Shown here one piece after another: positions 54,568 to 63,573 of a DNA stretch of 64,000 nucleotides. Every line of letters begins with the position of its first letter. Position 1 is the first letter of the stretch. Location: contig NZ_CP129111.1 of assembly GCF_030407165.1 (NCBI RefSeq), positions 1,240,001 through 1,304,000 on the forward strand, read 5' to 3'. Made by a program: the position numbers and the translations under genes. Source of the stretch: Fontisubflavum oceani. Lineage in GTDB: Bacteria > Pseudomonadota > Alphaproteobacteria > Rhodobacterales > Rhodobacteraceae. Below the pieces are notes generated by a model that had not been told where the DNA came from, searched no databases, and saw only the letters and a program-made list of their open reading frames with translations.

Positions 54568-54987
54568 ATGCTGCGCATCACCGACCAGATCAGCCTTGAA
54601 GACTGGGAACTGACCGAGAGCTTTACCCGCGCCTCGGGCCCGGGTGGGCAGAATGTGAACAAGGTCTCGACGGCGGTGGAGCTGCGGTTTGAAGCTGAGC
54701 GCTCGCCCAACCTGTCCGACGCAGTGAAGCGACGGCTGCGGCGGCTGGCCGGATCGCGCTGGACCAAAGACGGGGCGGTGGTGATCTTCGTGCAAGAAAC
54801 CCGGCACCAGGCGCGGAACCGAGAGATCGCGCGAGAGCGGTTGGCGGAGCTGGTGCGCCGGGCGACGGTGGTGCCGAAACGGCGGCGGCCGACCAAACCG
54901 ACCCGCGGCTCGGTCGAACGGCGGCTGAAGGCGAAAAAGGCGCGCGGCGACGTGAAAGCGTTGCGGGGACGGACCGAGACGGAGTGA
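54568..54987 (+). CDS. arfB: Alternative ribosome-rescue peptidyl-tRNA hydrolase ArfB
   Basis: 139 aa. ArfB hydrolyses peptidyl-tRNA on ribosomes stalled without a stop codon, as a backup to tmRNA-SmpB. The catalytic motif is TRASGPGGQNVNKVSTAVEL with GGQ, and the basic tail (SVERRLKAKKARGDVKALRG) enters the mRNA channel. No strong Shine-Dalgarno precedes the ATG (GAGGGCGGCCC only), which contrasts with the small ORF upstream. smpB is in the same window. Confidence 0.94.
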   Translation: MLRITDQISLEDWELTESFTRASGPGGQNVNKVSTAVELRFEAERSPNLSDAVKRRLRRLAGSRWTKDGAVVIFVQETRHQARNREIARERLAELVRRATVVPKRRRPTKPTRGSVERRLKAKKARGDVKALRGRTETE

Positions 54988-55077
54988 GTGACGGCAAGTC
55001 TCGGCGCAGCGACGACTCGCCGTCTTCTTTCTGCGCCACTCCCCCTAAGTTGTGGAAAACATCGCAGGAGGCCTCTC

Positions 55078-56004
55078 ATGAAAATCGGAATCGTTGGCGC
55101 AGGTATGGTCGGATCGGCAGCGGCCTTCGCCATGGTGATGCGGGGGATCGGCTCGCGGATCGTGTTGGTCGATCTCGACGAGAAACGCGCGCAGGCGGAG
55201 GCGGAGGACATCGCCCATGCGGTGCCCTTTGCGCATCCAGTGATGGTTGAGGCGGGCGGTTACGAGGATTTGGCGGGCGCGGCGGTGGTCATTCTGGCAG
55301 CGGGTGTGAGCCAGAAACCGGGGGAGACGCGGATTCAGCTTCTGTCGCGCAACGCGGCGGTGTTTGAGGCCGTGGTGGGCCAGGTGATGGCGGCGGCACC
55401 CGAGGCGATCCTCTTGGTGGCGTCGAACCCGGTGGACATCATGGGGCAGATCACGCAGCGGATTTCGGGGCTGGCCCCGGGTCGCGTGATTGGCTCTGGC
55501 ACGATCTTGGATACGGCTCGGTTCCGTTGGCTCTTGGGCCGACATCTGGGGATCGCGCCGCGCTCGGTCCATGCCTATGTCCTTGGCGAACATGGGGATT
55601 CGGAGGTGCTGGCCTGGTCGAATGCCCGGGTCGGCTCGGTCGAATTGACCTCATTCGCGGCGCAGGTGGGCGCGGCGCTGACGGCGGATGTGCGGGCGCG
55701 GATCGACACCGGTGTGCGGCGTGCGGCCTATACGATTATCGAGGGCAAAGGCGCGACCTGGTACGGGATCGGCGCCGGCCTGGCGCGGATCGTGAACGCC
55801 GTGATCGCGGATGAACAGGCGGTTTTGTCGGTCAGTTGCGTGTCGGATGTGCTGGGCGTGGACCAGGTCGCCTGCTCCCTCCCGCGGGTCGTCGGGCGGG
55901 ATGGCGTGGTCGCGGAGCTGATGCCGGATTTGTCGCCGGAAGAGACAGAGGGGCTGCGGGCGAGTGCGGCGATGCTGAAAGGGTGGGTGGAGGAGGTGGG
56001 GTAG
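55078..56004 (+). CDS. ldh: L-lactate dehydrogenase
   Basis: 308 aa. Rossmann motif KIGIVGAGMVGSAAAFAMVM at the N-terminus; the substrate-loop residue is Gln in GVSQKPGETRIQLLSRNA, which favours lactate over malate dehydrogenase. The catalytic His is in YVLGEHGDSEVLAW, with the arginine of DTARFRWLLG. It interconverts pyruvate and L-lactate with NAD(H). ATG 55078 has AGGAGG upstream. The following 284 bp (to 56288) are G-rich with a small hairpin near 56023-56051 and no gene. Confidence 0.92.
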   Translation: MKIGIVGAGMVGSAAAFAMVMRGIGSRIVLVDLDEKRAQAEAEDIAHAVPFAHPVMVEAGGYEDLAGAAVVILAAGVSQKPGETRIQLLSRNAAVFEAVVGQVMAAAPEAILLVASNPVDIMGQITQRISGLAPGRVIGSGTILDTARFRWLLGRHLGIAPRSVHAYVLGEHGDSEVLAWSNARVGSVELTSFAAQVGAALTADVRARIDTGVRRAAYTIIEGKGATWYGIGAGLARIVNAVIADEQAVLSVSCVSDVLGVDQVACSLPRVVGRDGVVAELMPDLSPEETEGLRASAAMLKGWVEEVG

Positions 56005-56288
56005 GTGGGGTGCGCAACCCGCACACGGGCTGTACACACCCTGTGCATACGGATGGGTGCGGATTTGAGGGGTAGCGTTGGGGTCAGATCGCCGGGTTTG
56101 GGGTGGATGGCCCGGTATGGGTCTGATACGTGAACGGCAAGTGGGGTTGGAACTGTTGCGGTACAACGATGGCCCGAAACCTTGGGTGGCGACGAGGCGA
56201 GCTAAAATGACGGTGTAGCGACCGATCAAGGCGAAGAAGGCGTGGGGCAGGTGAAAGCGTTTTGGGGAGCGTGCGGAGTGTTGCCGGT

Positions 56289-56978
56289 TTATCTCCAGTC
56301 AGCAGGACACGTAACGTGCCGACCATTGTCTTTGATTACTGAGTTCGGAAACTGGCAGTTTTCTAGCAGATGCGTTCGCACGTGTTGGACCCGAGTAGCA
56401 GCGTCCTCTAGTTTACGAGCGAGTGGTGCAAAGTCGCCTCCGCGTTCTGGAGCCGGGGGCACTAGAACCACATTTTTTCCGTATTCTTCGGTGGACAGTC
56501 GAATGGCTTCTGTAAGATCAGAGTCATTGCTTACAACAAAAGCCGTATCGTACTCGTCTCGAACGGCATCATGTAGGAGATGTACGGCTAGCTTTACGTC
56601 GCTTTCTTTCTCTTGTGCTACAGTTGCTTTGAGCAGGTCGGGCATTACAGACGGTGCAGCAATGCCGGTCGGCCGCGTCTCAAATGGATCGCACGGTTTT
56701 ACCCAGCGCTCCTTCACGGCAAACTTGCCAACGTGCAGGCGCAGCTTCGGACGTAGGGTTCTTAGTGCTTGTAGGTAGGTGGCTTGTCGGATTTGGCCTT
56801 CGCGATCAATTTTGCCCGCGACGTGAGCTGTATAGTACTCAATTTGAACTACTTCACCGACGCCGGTTGCGAGGCGTTCAGAAAAGGCAACAACGTTGAG
56901 CCATCTGAGGTGGCGGCTTTTCTTGAGGCGCCCCTCATACAAGTTAAAGCCATCAATGTAGAACTTGCATCTGCTCAT
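56289..56978 (-). CDS. NYN-domain protein (PIN-like nuclease fold)
   Basis: 229 aa. NYN/LabA-like domains are PIN-type folds usually acting on RNA. The acidic active-site strand is FYIDGFNLYEGRL at the N-terminus, and the second acidic cluster is TAFVVSNDSDLTEAIRLSTE; ERGGDFAPLARKLED lies in the C-terminal part. The base composition is more AT-rich than neighbouring genes, suggesting horizontal gain. It is convergent with ldh and divergent from a coiled-coil/winged-helix gene. ATG 56978 is favoured over one 15 nt earlier. RNA cleavage is inferred from the fold. Confidence 0.82.
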   Translation of the reverse strand: MSRCKFYIDGFNLYEGRLKKSRHLRWLNVVAFSERLATGVGEVVQIEYYTAHVAGKIDREGQIRQATYLQALRTLRPKLRLHVGKFAVKERWVKPCDPFETRPTGIAAPSVMPDLLKATVAQEKESDVKLAVHLLHDAVRDEYDTAFVVSNDSDLTEAIRLSTEEYGKNVVLVPPAPERGGDFAPLARKLEDAATRVQHVRTHLLENCQFPNSVIKDNGRHVTCPADWR

Positions 56979-57131
56979 TACGCTGCGGGCCACAAGGTTG
57001 CCCCCGTGGCCCGCACACGCGAAGCTAAGCTACGCGTACTTTCGAACATAGAGGTACAGGCGAGAAGGTATCGATTCAACGGAGTTGTAACGATCCTCTC
57101 ACCATTAAGCAAGAAAAAGAGCTTCTCTGAT

Positions 57132-57176
57132 CAGACATTATGCATTAAGAGCTATGCTCTTAATGCATAATGTCTG
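57132..57176. repeat. Perfect 21-bp inverted repeat with 3-bp centre
   Basis: The left arm 57132-57152 (CAGACATTATGCATTAAGAGC less its last base is within the quoted limit: CAGACATTATGCATTAAGAG) and the right arm 57156-57176 are exact reverse complements around TAT. It lies in the gap between the divergent NYN and coiled-coil genes, so it may be an operator, a terminator-like hairpin for either strand or a mobile-element remnant. No T run follows it. Confidence 0.88.
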
Positions 57177-57273
57177 CGGCTGAAATTGTCAACCCTATAC
57201 TCTGTAATCTTTGGTATTTCCCTACGGATTTTTTGTAGTATGTTGCACAAGGATTTTCCGCAACGAGAGCAAA

Positions 57274-57660
57274 ATGGACCAAGTTGATGACCGATACGAA
57301 CGACGCCTTCTAGATGAGTTAAAGAAGGTGGACCAAAAGATAGCAAGGCTCAGCAATGAACGGGATGCGCTCATTAGGCTATTGTCGCGCGCTCGGGTAG
57401 AGCGCCATGCAGATGGTGATCGCACGATTTTGCGCTCAACAAGCATCGACCGCATAGCGGTTGAAACAAAAATCCTTCAATTTCTCGGAGATCGCGCTGA
57501 ACCTGCCGCCGCAAGGGATATCTACGAAGCCGCAATTGCGGTGTTCCCGGGGCTCAAAGAAAGCACCTTTCGATCACACATGCATCGTTTGAAGCAGAAA
57601 GGAAAAATTGAACCGGTAGCTAAAGCGAGAGGGCGCTGGAAGCTTAGCCCCAGCACCTAA
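57274..57660 (+). CDS. Coiled-coil protein with probable winged-helix domain
   Basis: 128 aa, hypothetical. An N-terminal coiled coil (about 5-45; ERRLLDELKKVDQKIARLSN) is followed by a linker and a C-terminal winged-helix-like region (VETKILQFLGDRAEPAAARD, then KESTFRSHMHRLKQKGKIEP). It may be a DNA-binding regulator. The ATG at 57274 has only a weak GAGAG before it. AT-richer than surroundings, like the NYN gene. Its stop overlaps the convergent pncB stop by 4 nt. Confidence 0.68.
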   Translation: MDQVDDRYERRLLDELKKVDQKIARLSNERDALIRLLSRARVERHADGDRTILRSTSIDRIAVETKILQFLGDRAEPAAARDIYEAAIAVFPGLKESTFRSHMHRLKQKGKIEPVAKARGRWKLSPST

Positions 57661-58949
57661 ACCACAACCTCCACCCGTTCCTGCTCGCCCACCCCAAACA
57701 CCCGCTTATACCGCGCGATCTCGGCCTCCGGCCCCATCGCCTTCTCGGGGTTGTCGCTCAGCTTCACGGTCGGCGTGCCATTTGCCGCCACAGCTTTACA
57801 CACCAGCGAAAACGGGGCCAGGGCGTCGTCAGGGACGAGGCCTCGGAAGTCGTTGGTCAGGAGGGTGCCCCAGCCGAAGCTGACCCGGACGCGGCCGGCG
57901 AATTGGGCGTGGAGCTCCTCGATCTTGCCGACGTCCAGCCCGTCGGAGAAGATCACCAGTTTCTCGCGCGGGTCTTCGCCACGGGCCTTCCACCAGGCGA
58001 TTGCGGTTTCGGCGCCCTTGGCGGGGTCGCCGCTGTCGATGCGCATGCCGGTCCATTTGGTGAGCCAATCGGGCGCGTGGGCCAGGAAGCCGCGCGTGCC
58101 GAAGGTGTCGGGCAGGATGATGCGCAGGTTGCCGTCATGTTCGTCGTGCCAATCGGAGAGCACGTCATAGGGCGCGGCCGCCAGCGCCTCGTCGGTCTCG
58201 GCCAGCGCGGCATAGACCATGGGCAGTTCATGGGCGTTGGTGCCGATGGCCTCCAGGTCGCGGTTTTTGGCGATCAGGCAGTTGGACGTGCCAGCGAAGG
58301 CGTCGCCGAGGCCCTCTTGCATCGCCTGCACGCACCAATCCTGCCAGAGGAAGGAGTGGCGGCGTCTTGTGCCGAAATCGGCGACGCGGAGGCCATCGAT
58401 GGCTTTCAGGCGCGCGACCTTTTCCCAAAGCTTGGTCATGGCGCGGGCATAGAGGACCTGCAACTCAAACTTACCCATGTCGCGCAGGACAGCGCGGGAG
58501 CGGAGTTCCATCAGCACGGCGAGCGCGGGGATTTCCCAGAGCATCACCTCGGGCCAGGTGCCCTCAAACGTCAGCTCATATTGGTCGCCGACCCGTTCCA
58601 GGTGGTAAGGCGGCAGTTGCAGCGCCTCGAACCAATCCATGAATTCGGGCGTGAACATCTGTCGTTTGCCATAGAAGGTGTTGCCGCGCATCCAGGTGCT
58701 TTCGCCGCGGCGGAGGCGCAGGGTGCGGATATGGTCAAGCTGTTCGCGCAATTCGCCCTCGTCGATCAGGCGGGCAAGCGGGATGCGTTTGGTGCGGTTG
58801 ATCAGCGAGAAGGTGACTTGTGTGTCGGGGCGGTTGCGGAACACCGACTGGCACATCAGGAGTTTGTAGAAATCCGTGTCGATCAGGGAGCGGACGATCG
58901 GGTCGATCTTCCATTTGTGATTGTAGACGCGGGTGGCGATGTCGACCAT
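57657..58949 (-). CDS. pncB: Nicotinate phosphoribosyltransferase
   Basis: 430 aa. It makes nicotinate mononucleotide from nicotinate, PRPP and ATP in NAD salvage. Signatures are LIDTDFYKLLMCQSVFRNRP at the N-terminus, GLRVADFGTRRRHSF, and IDSGDPAKGAETAIAWW with KLVIFSDGLDVGKIEELHA. GGAGGACAGGCCC precedes the ATG. The gene is monocistronic. Confidence 0.95.
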   Translation of the reverse strand: MVDIATRVYNHKWKIDPIVRSLIDTDFYKLLMCQSVFRNRPDTQVTFSLINRTKRIPLARLIDEGELREQLDHIRTLRLRRGESTWMRGNTFYGKRQMFTPEFMDWFEALQLPPYHLERVGDQYELTFEGTWPEVMLWEIPALAVLMELRSRAVLRDMGKFELQVLYARAMTKLWEKVARLKAIDGLRVADFGTRRRHSFLWQDWCVQAMQEGLGDAFAGTSNCLIAKNRDLEAIGTNAHELPMVYAALAETDEALAAAPYDVLSDWHDEHDGNLRIILPDTFGTRGFLAHAPDWLTKWTGMRIDSGDPAKGAETAIAWWKARGEDPREKLVIFSDGLDVGKIEELHAQFAGRVRVSFGWGTLLTNDFRGLVPDDALAPFSLVCKAVAANGTPTVKLSDNPEKAMGPEAEIARYKRVFGVGEQERVEVVV

Positions 58950-59253
58950 GGGCCTGTCCTCCTGCGTGTGAGTTAGAGCGCAAGGGGCGGGCGGTGTCGA
59001 GGTAGGAAACCTTGGCCCATTTCCGGGGAGATGTGGCGGCGTCTGGGGTGGTGGTCACGAAACAATTCGGTCATGTGGGTCTGATAGGGCTATGGTGTGA
59101 GTTCGACGAACGGATCTGCGACCGGACCCAATGGCCACAGAGGTTGGACCATGGCCGGACGCTCAGTTGTCCTGGCCCGGGTTTTCGGCCATAGCTGACC
59201 AAACGCCGATGTGAGCGCTACCATCCGACCGGAAAAAGGGACTTTGCTATTTC
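58950..59253. other. Intergenic region between divergent pncB and pyk
   Basis: 304 bp without a supported gene. It must contain the promoters of both divergent genes, but I see no clear -35/-10 pair, operator dyad or hairpin. A 60-codon reading at 59012-59194 has no coding character or ribosome site. Confidence 0.6.
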
Positions 59254-60705
59254 ATGAGACGCCTGCGCAACGTGAAAATTGTCGCCACCTTGGGCCCTGC
59301 GTCCAACGACTACGAAATGATCCGAGCGCTGTTTGAGGCGGGGGCGGATGTGTTTCGCCTCAATATGAGCCATGGCGATCATGACGAGATCCGCAAACGG
59401 CATGAGATCATCCGGCAGATTGAGCAAGAGTTGGACAGCCCGATTGCCATTCTGGCCGATTTGCAGGGGCCAAAACTGCGCTGTGTGTGTGTTGCGAATG
59501 ATCACGGCTTTGACATGGAGGATGGCGCGGCGTTTCGGTTCGATCTGGACGAGACGCCGGGCGACACGACGCGGGTGCAGCTTCCGCATCCGGAGATTTT
59601 CGCAGCCCTGGCACCTGGCGCGCATCTCTTGGTCAATGACGGCAAGGTGAAGCTGAGGGTCGAGACCTGCGGCGCGGATTTCGCCGAGTGCGTGGTTGTG
59701 GCGGGCGGGCCGATCTCCAACCGCAAGGGTGTGAATGTGCCCGATGTGGTGCTGCCGCTGGCGGCCTTGTCAGATAAAGACCGGCGCGATTTGGAGTTTG
59801 TCTGCGAATTGGGCGTAGACTGGCTGGCGCTGAGCTTTGTGCAGCGCAAAGAAGATGTGGAGGAGGCGCGCGGTCTCGCCAAAGGCCGCGCCGCGATCCT
59901 GTCGAAGATCGAGAAACCAGCAGCGGAGAAGGCGTTTGACGAAATCCTGACGGCCTCGGATGGGATTATGGTGGCGCGCGGAGATCTGGGCGTGGAGTTG
60001 CCGGTGCAGAATGTGCCGCCGATCCAGAAACGTCTGGTGCGCAAATGCCGCGCGGCGGCCAAGCCGGTGATCGTGGCGACGCAGATGTTGGAAAGCATGA
60101 TCGAAAGCCCGGTGCCGACCCGCGCCGAGGTCTCGGATGTGGCGACCGCGATCTATGAAGGTGCAGATGCTGTGATGTTGAGCGCCGAATCTGCGGCAGG
60201 CGGCTATCCGATCGAAGCCGTGAACACGATGAACAACGTCGCCATCGAGGTCGAGGCCGACCCGACCTATCACGAGATCATGCGCGCCTCGCGCCATGTG
60301 AAACGTTCGTCGGTGGCCGATGGCATCGTGGCCTCGGCGCGGGAGATCGCGGAGACCACGGATATCAAAGCGATTTGTTGCTTCACCCAATCAGGTAATA
60401 CCGCGAGTTTGGTGGCGCGCGAGCGGCCCTCGGTGCCGATTTTGGCGCTGACCCCGCTGACCCATGTGGCGCGGCGGCTCTGTCTGACATGGGGCACCAA
60501 TTGTTTCATCACGGCCGGTGAAGTGAGCCGGTTCAAACTGGCCGTGGTCTCGGCGGCGCGGGCCGCGCGCGAGGGGGGATTTGCCTCAGAAGAGGAGCAA
60601 ATCGTTGTTACCGCCGGTGTGCCCTTTAATGTTCAGGGCACAACGAATATCATCAGGGTCGCGCCTGTGGCCGAGAGGCTGATTTACGCAACCGAGCCGG
60701 ATTGA
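59254..60705 (+). CDS. pyk: Pyruvate kinase
   Basis: 483 aa, full length. It converts PEP and ADP to pyruvate and ATP. The start RNVKIVATLGPASNDYEMIR and ADVFRLNMSHGDHDEIRKRH are typical. The catalytic Lys is in AAILSKIEKPAAEKAFDEIL, and the Mg site in IMVARGDLGVELPVQNVPP, then MLESMIESPVPTRAEVSDVA. AAAAAGGG lies upstream of ATG 59254. A small membrane-protein gene follows after 7 bp. Confidence 0.97.
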   Translation: MRRLRNVKIVATLGPASNDYEMIRALFEAGADVFRLNMSHGDHDEIRKRHEIIRQIEQELDSPIAILADLQGPKLRCVCVANDHGFDMEDGAAFRFDLDETPGDTTRVQLPHPEIFAALAPGAHLLVNDGKVKLRVETCGADFAECVVVAGGPISNRKGVNVPDVVLPLAALSDKDRRDLEFVCELGVDWLALSFVQRKEDVEEARGLAKGRAAILSKIEKPAAEKAFDEILTASDGIMVARGDLGVELPVQNVPPIQKRLVRKCRAAAKPVIVATQMLESMIESPVPTRAEVSDVATAIYEGADAVMLSAESAAGGYPIEAVNTMNNVAIEVEADPTYHEIMRASRHVKRSSVADGIVASAREIAETTDIKAICCFTQSGNTASLVARERPSVPILALTPLTHVARRLCLTWGTNCFITAGEVSRFKLAVVSAARAAREGGFASEEEQIVVTAGVPFNVQGTTNIIRVAPVAERLIYATEPD

Positions 60706-60712
60706 CGCCCAT

Positions 60713-60943
60713 TTGACAGTTCCTCACGATATTCTGCTTGTGATCGCCACGCTGGTTACGGGATTGGCGCTTGCGTCGATCTTCTCGGCTTGGGCGGACA
60801 AGATATGGCCGGTGCGTTCGATCATCAGCTTGGTGATCGCCTTGGGCCTCTTCGCTTTTGTGCATCTGCAGACGGCCGAGGGGCTGACGCTGGTCTCTGT
60901 GCCGGATGCCTTCGTCTCGGTTGCGGCGCGTATCCTGAACTGA
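60713..60943 (+). CDS. Small two-segment membrane protein
   Basis: 76 aa with a TTG start at 60713, 7 bp after pyk. Two hydrophobic segments: DILLVIATLVTGLALASIFS and IISLVIALGLFAFVHLQ. No known domain. Probably co-transcribed with pyk; the TTG lacks a strong ribosome site. A chance ORF is possible, but its hydrophobic pattern and spacing favour a real gene. Confidence 0.55.
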   Translation: MTVPHDILLVIATLVTGLALASIFSAWADKIWPVRSIISLVIALGLFAFVHLQTAEGLTLVSVPDAFVSVAARILN

Positions 60944-61050
60944 CCCCTTGCGCGGGCGCGCAATCGGCGCTACATCGCGCTTTCTTATCGGTGCGGCCGG
61001 CCAATTGGCATGCCGAGTCGCGCCTGAACCGACCCGAATAGGAGACGGAA

Positions 61051-61251
61051 ATGCCGAAGATGAAGACAAAGTCGAGCGCCAAGAAGCGCTTCAAGGTGAC
61101 GGCCTCTGGCCGCGTGAAATCCGCTCAGGCGGGCAAACGGCACGGGATGATCAAGCGGACGAACAAGTTTCTCCGCAACGCGCGGGGGACGACGACCTTG
61201 TCCGCTCCCGACGAGAAGATCGTCAAATCCTACATGCCCTACGCGCGCTAA
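61051..61251 (+). CDS. rpmI: 50S ribosomal protein L35
   Basis: 66 aa, highly basic; PKMKTKSSAKKRFKVTASGR at the N-terminus and KRHGMIKRTNKFLRNARG are diagnostic. L35 joins early in 50S assembly. GGAGAC lies before ATG 61051, and rplT starts 13 bp after it, the usual rpmI-rplT order. infC is not in the window. Confidence 0.98.
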   Translation: MPKMKTKSSAKKRFKVTASGRVKSAQAGKRHGMIKRTNKFLRNARGTTTLSAPDEKIVKSYMPYAR

Positions 61252-61264
61252 GGAGGTCTGAGAT

Positions 61265-61624
61265 ATGTCCCGCACCAAAGGTGGAACCGTCACCCATCGC
61301 CGTCACAAGAAGATCGTGGACCAGGCCAAAGGCTATTATGGCCGCCGGTCGACGAACTTCAAAACCGCGACCCAGGCCGTCGACAAGGCCAACCAATACG
61401 CGACCCGCGACCGGAAGAACCGCAAGCGGCAGTTCCGCGCGCTGTGGATTCAGCGGATCAACGCCGCCGTGCGTGCCCATGACGAGGCGCTGACCTATTC
61501 GCGCTTCATCAACGGCCTGTCACTGGCCGGGATCGAAGTGGACCGTAAGGTGCTGGCCGATCTGGCTGTGCATGAACCCGAGGCGTTTGGGGCCATTGTG
61601 GCCCAGGCCAAGGCCGCGCTCTAA
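61265..61624 (+). CDS. rplT: 50S ribosomal protein L20
   Basis: 119 aa. L20 is needed for early 50S assembly and in other bacteria represses its own operon. The start MSRTKGGTVTHRRHKKIVDQ then AKGYYGRRSTNFKTA and RKRQFRALWIQRINAAVRAH are diagnostic. AAGGAGG lies before ATG 61265. A terminator follows. Confidence 0.98.
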   Translation: MSRTKGGTVTHRRHKKIVDQAKGYYGRRSTNFKTATQAVDKANQYATRDRKNRKRQFRALWIQRINAAVRAHDEALTYSRFINGLSLAGIEVDRKVLADLAVHEPEAFGAIVAQAKAAL

Positions 61625-61652
61625 CCTGCGCGTTCGCCTTAACAGAGCTTTG

Positions 61653-61690
61653 GGCCCCGTCGCCGGTTGATCCGGCAGCGGGGCCTTTTT
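61653..61690 (+). terminator. Intrinsic terminator after rplT
   Basis: GGCCCCG pairs with CGGGGCC, with an inner CGCCGG/CCGGC stem and TTGAT loop, followed by TTTTTATTTT. It ends the rpmI-rplT transcript 28 nt after the rplT stop; pheS, 115 bp downstream, needs its own promoter or readthrough. Confidence 0.9.
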
Positions 61691-61768
61691 ATTTTCGGGC
61701 TTTGGTGCCCGGCTTGCAATCGAAGGGTGCTGTGATAGCTGACACCCGAACGGATATGGAGACCTGAG

Positions 61769-62840
61769 ATGGACGGGTTGGACACGCTGCGGGGCGGTTG
61801 GCTTGAGCGCATTGCGGGGGCGGCGGATGAGGCGGCCCTTGAGGAGATGCGGGTGGCCGCGCTGGGCAAGAAGGGCGAGATCAGCCTGAAAATGCGCGAG
61901 TTGGGTAAGATGACGCCCGAGGAGCGGCAAGTGGCCGGCCCGGCGCTGAACGCGCTGAAAGACGAGGTGAACAGCGCTTTGGCTGCGAAGAAAGCCGCGC
62001 TCGGCGATGCGGCCTTGGACGAGCGGCTGAAGGGCGAGTGGCTCGACGTGACCTTGCCGTCGCGCCACCGGCGGCAGGGCACGATCCATCCGGTCAGCCA
62101 GGTCACCGAAGAAGTCACCGCGATTTTCGCCGATATGGGCTTCGCCGTGGCCGAGGGGCCGCAGATCGAGACCGATTGGTACAACTTCGACGCGCTGAAC
62201 ATCCCCGGCCACCACCCGGCGCGGGCCGAGATGGACACGTTCTACACCCACCGGCGCGAGGGGGATAACCGCCCGCCGCATGTGCTGCGCACCCATACCT
62301 CGCCGGTGCAGATCCGGCATATGGAGGCCCATGGCGCGCCTTGCCGGGTGATCTGCCCGGGCCGGGTCTATCGCGCCGATTACGACCAGACCCATACGCC
62401 GATGTTCCATCAGGTCGAAGGCTTGGCGATTGACCGTGATATCTCCATGGCGAACCTGAAATGGGTGCTGGAGGAGTTCTTCTCCGCCCTTCGGCACCAA
62501 GGTCACGACCCGGTTCCGCGCCTCGCATTTCCCCTTCACCGAACCCTCGGCGGAAGTGGATATCCAGTGTTCCTGGGAAGGCGGCACGGTGAAGGTCGGC
62601 GAGGGCGACGATTGGCTGGAAGTGCTGGGCTCCGGCATGGTGCATCCCAACGTGATGCGCTCGGGCGGGATCGACCCGGACGACTGGCAAGGCTTTGCCT
62701 TCGGCATGGGCATCGACCGGATCGCGATGCTGAAATACGGGATTCCTGATCTGCGGGCGTTTTTTGATAGCGATCTGCGGTGGTTGCGGCATTATGGGTT
62801 CGCGGCGCTGGAGGTGCCTGCGGTTCATAGCGGGGTGTGA
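61769..62840 (+). CDS. pheS: Phenylalanine-tRNA ligase alpha subunit, frameshifted
   Basis: About 357 aa when joined. It charges tRNA-Phe with PheT. The first part has the N-terminal coiled coil, MRELGKMTPEERQVAGPALN, the class II motifs with HPVSQVTEEV, FNFDAL-like YNFDALNIPGHHPAR and HVLRTHTSPVQIRHM. The frame breaks at 62487-62493. The rest (FRASHFPFTEPSAEVDIQCS, GSGMVHPNVMRSGGIDPDDW, GFAFGMGIDRIAMLKYGIPD) is in the next frame. Restoring two bases gives FSALFGTKVTTRF, so a 2-nt loss is likely. As the gene is essential, this break is probably an error in the sequence. Confidence 0.95.
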
Positions 62841-62843
62841 AGA

Positions 62844-63368
62844 ATGTGGTGGTCAGTAGTTGCATCCGCGATTGCTGCTGGAGCCGCCCTGATTATTGCG
62901 TTTCGAGGATATGCCCGGCAGAGAAATCTCGATCGGATCCACGAGCTAGGGAACGAGCGACGTTTGCTTTATCGTCGTTTTTCGGCATCCTCAGCGGATC
63001 TTTTGTACCGCTTAGGACAGGGGCCGGGTTTCACATTCAATGAAATAGAACACCTTCACGAATGCGAACTGGTAGTAGAAGAGCTTCTTGTAAGTGTTCC
63101 AGATGAGATCGCGAACGCGGTTTTGGACTTCCAGCGCAGCCTCGATAACTATCAGGCTGAACTAGATGATGGTACTGAAGACGGTGCTTGGATACTGAGT
63201 GCGGCCGTTGCCGAGCAGCGAAGGACGGTTCTGTATTTGATGCGCAAAGACACTTTCGCAAACACGAACTTGGATGCCGAGTTGTTTGCAGAAGAGGCCT
63301 CTTCGCGCCTTGGATTACTGCGTAAGTTGCCCAACATAGCAGGGCAAGGAGAAGTCCCGCCCGAATAG
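62844..63368 (+). CDS. Membrane-anchored protein of unknown function
   Basis: 174 aa with one N-terminal membrane segment (SVVASAIAAGAALIIAFRGY) and a long helical cytoplasmic or periplasmic part (ERRLLYRRFSASSADLLYRL, then SVPDEIANAVLDFQRSLDNY). No known domain. It starts 3 bp after pheS, but its composition is less GC-rich and pheT, the usual next gene, is absent here. This suggests an inserted accessory gene. It is followed by a GC-rich hairpin (AAAGCGCC with GGCGCTTT) that may terminate it. Confidence 0.6.
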   Translation: MWWSVVASAIAAGAALIIAFRGYARQRNLDRIHELGNERRLLYRRFSASSADLLYRLGQGPGFTFNEIEHLHECELVVEELLVSVPDEIANAVLDFQRSLDNYQAELDDGTEDGAWILSAAVAEQRRTVLYLMRKDTFANTNLDAELFAEEASSRLGLLRKLPNIAGQGEVPPE

Positions 63369-63378
63369 CGCTGAAAGC

Positions 63379-63521
63379 GCCGGGCGAGCGCCTGCCCGTT
63401 CCGGCGGGCTGGCGCTTTGGTGGAGGTTCGCGCTCCGCTTCGTCTTCGGATGTGCTTGGCGGGTATAAAGCACCCTGAACGGATGTTGCGGCGCCATCCC
63501 ACGGGCAGGTGCTCGCCCGGC
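63379..63521. repeat. Long-spaced 21-bp inverted repeat
   Basis: 63379-63399 (GCCGGGCGAGCGCCTGCCCG plus T) and 63501-63521 are reverse complements with one mismatch, about 100 bp apart. The left copy lies inside the possible terminator of the preceding gene. No ORF between them has good support. It could be a small non-autonomous repeat element or a remnant of a mobile element. Confidence 0.6.
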
Positions 63522-63573
63522 TTGCGCTCAAATCAGTGCCCGGGAAGTACGGACGTTTTCGATAGCAGCCTCG

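Noticed and set aside
56784..57170. 128-codon + strand frame overlapping the NYN gene and the inverted repeat
   Set aside because: It is antisense to the conserved start of the NYN gene and its last part is the dyad itself; no ribosome site.
62487..62493. Programmed ribosomal frameshift in pheS
   Set aside because: No slippery heptamer or downstream structure was seen, and two bases seem to be missing relative to the conserved FGTK motif; an error is simpler.
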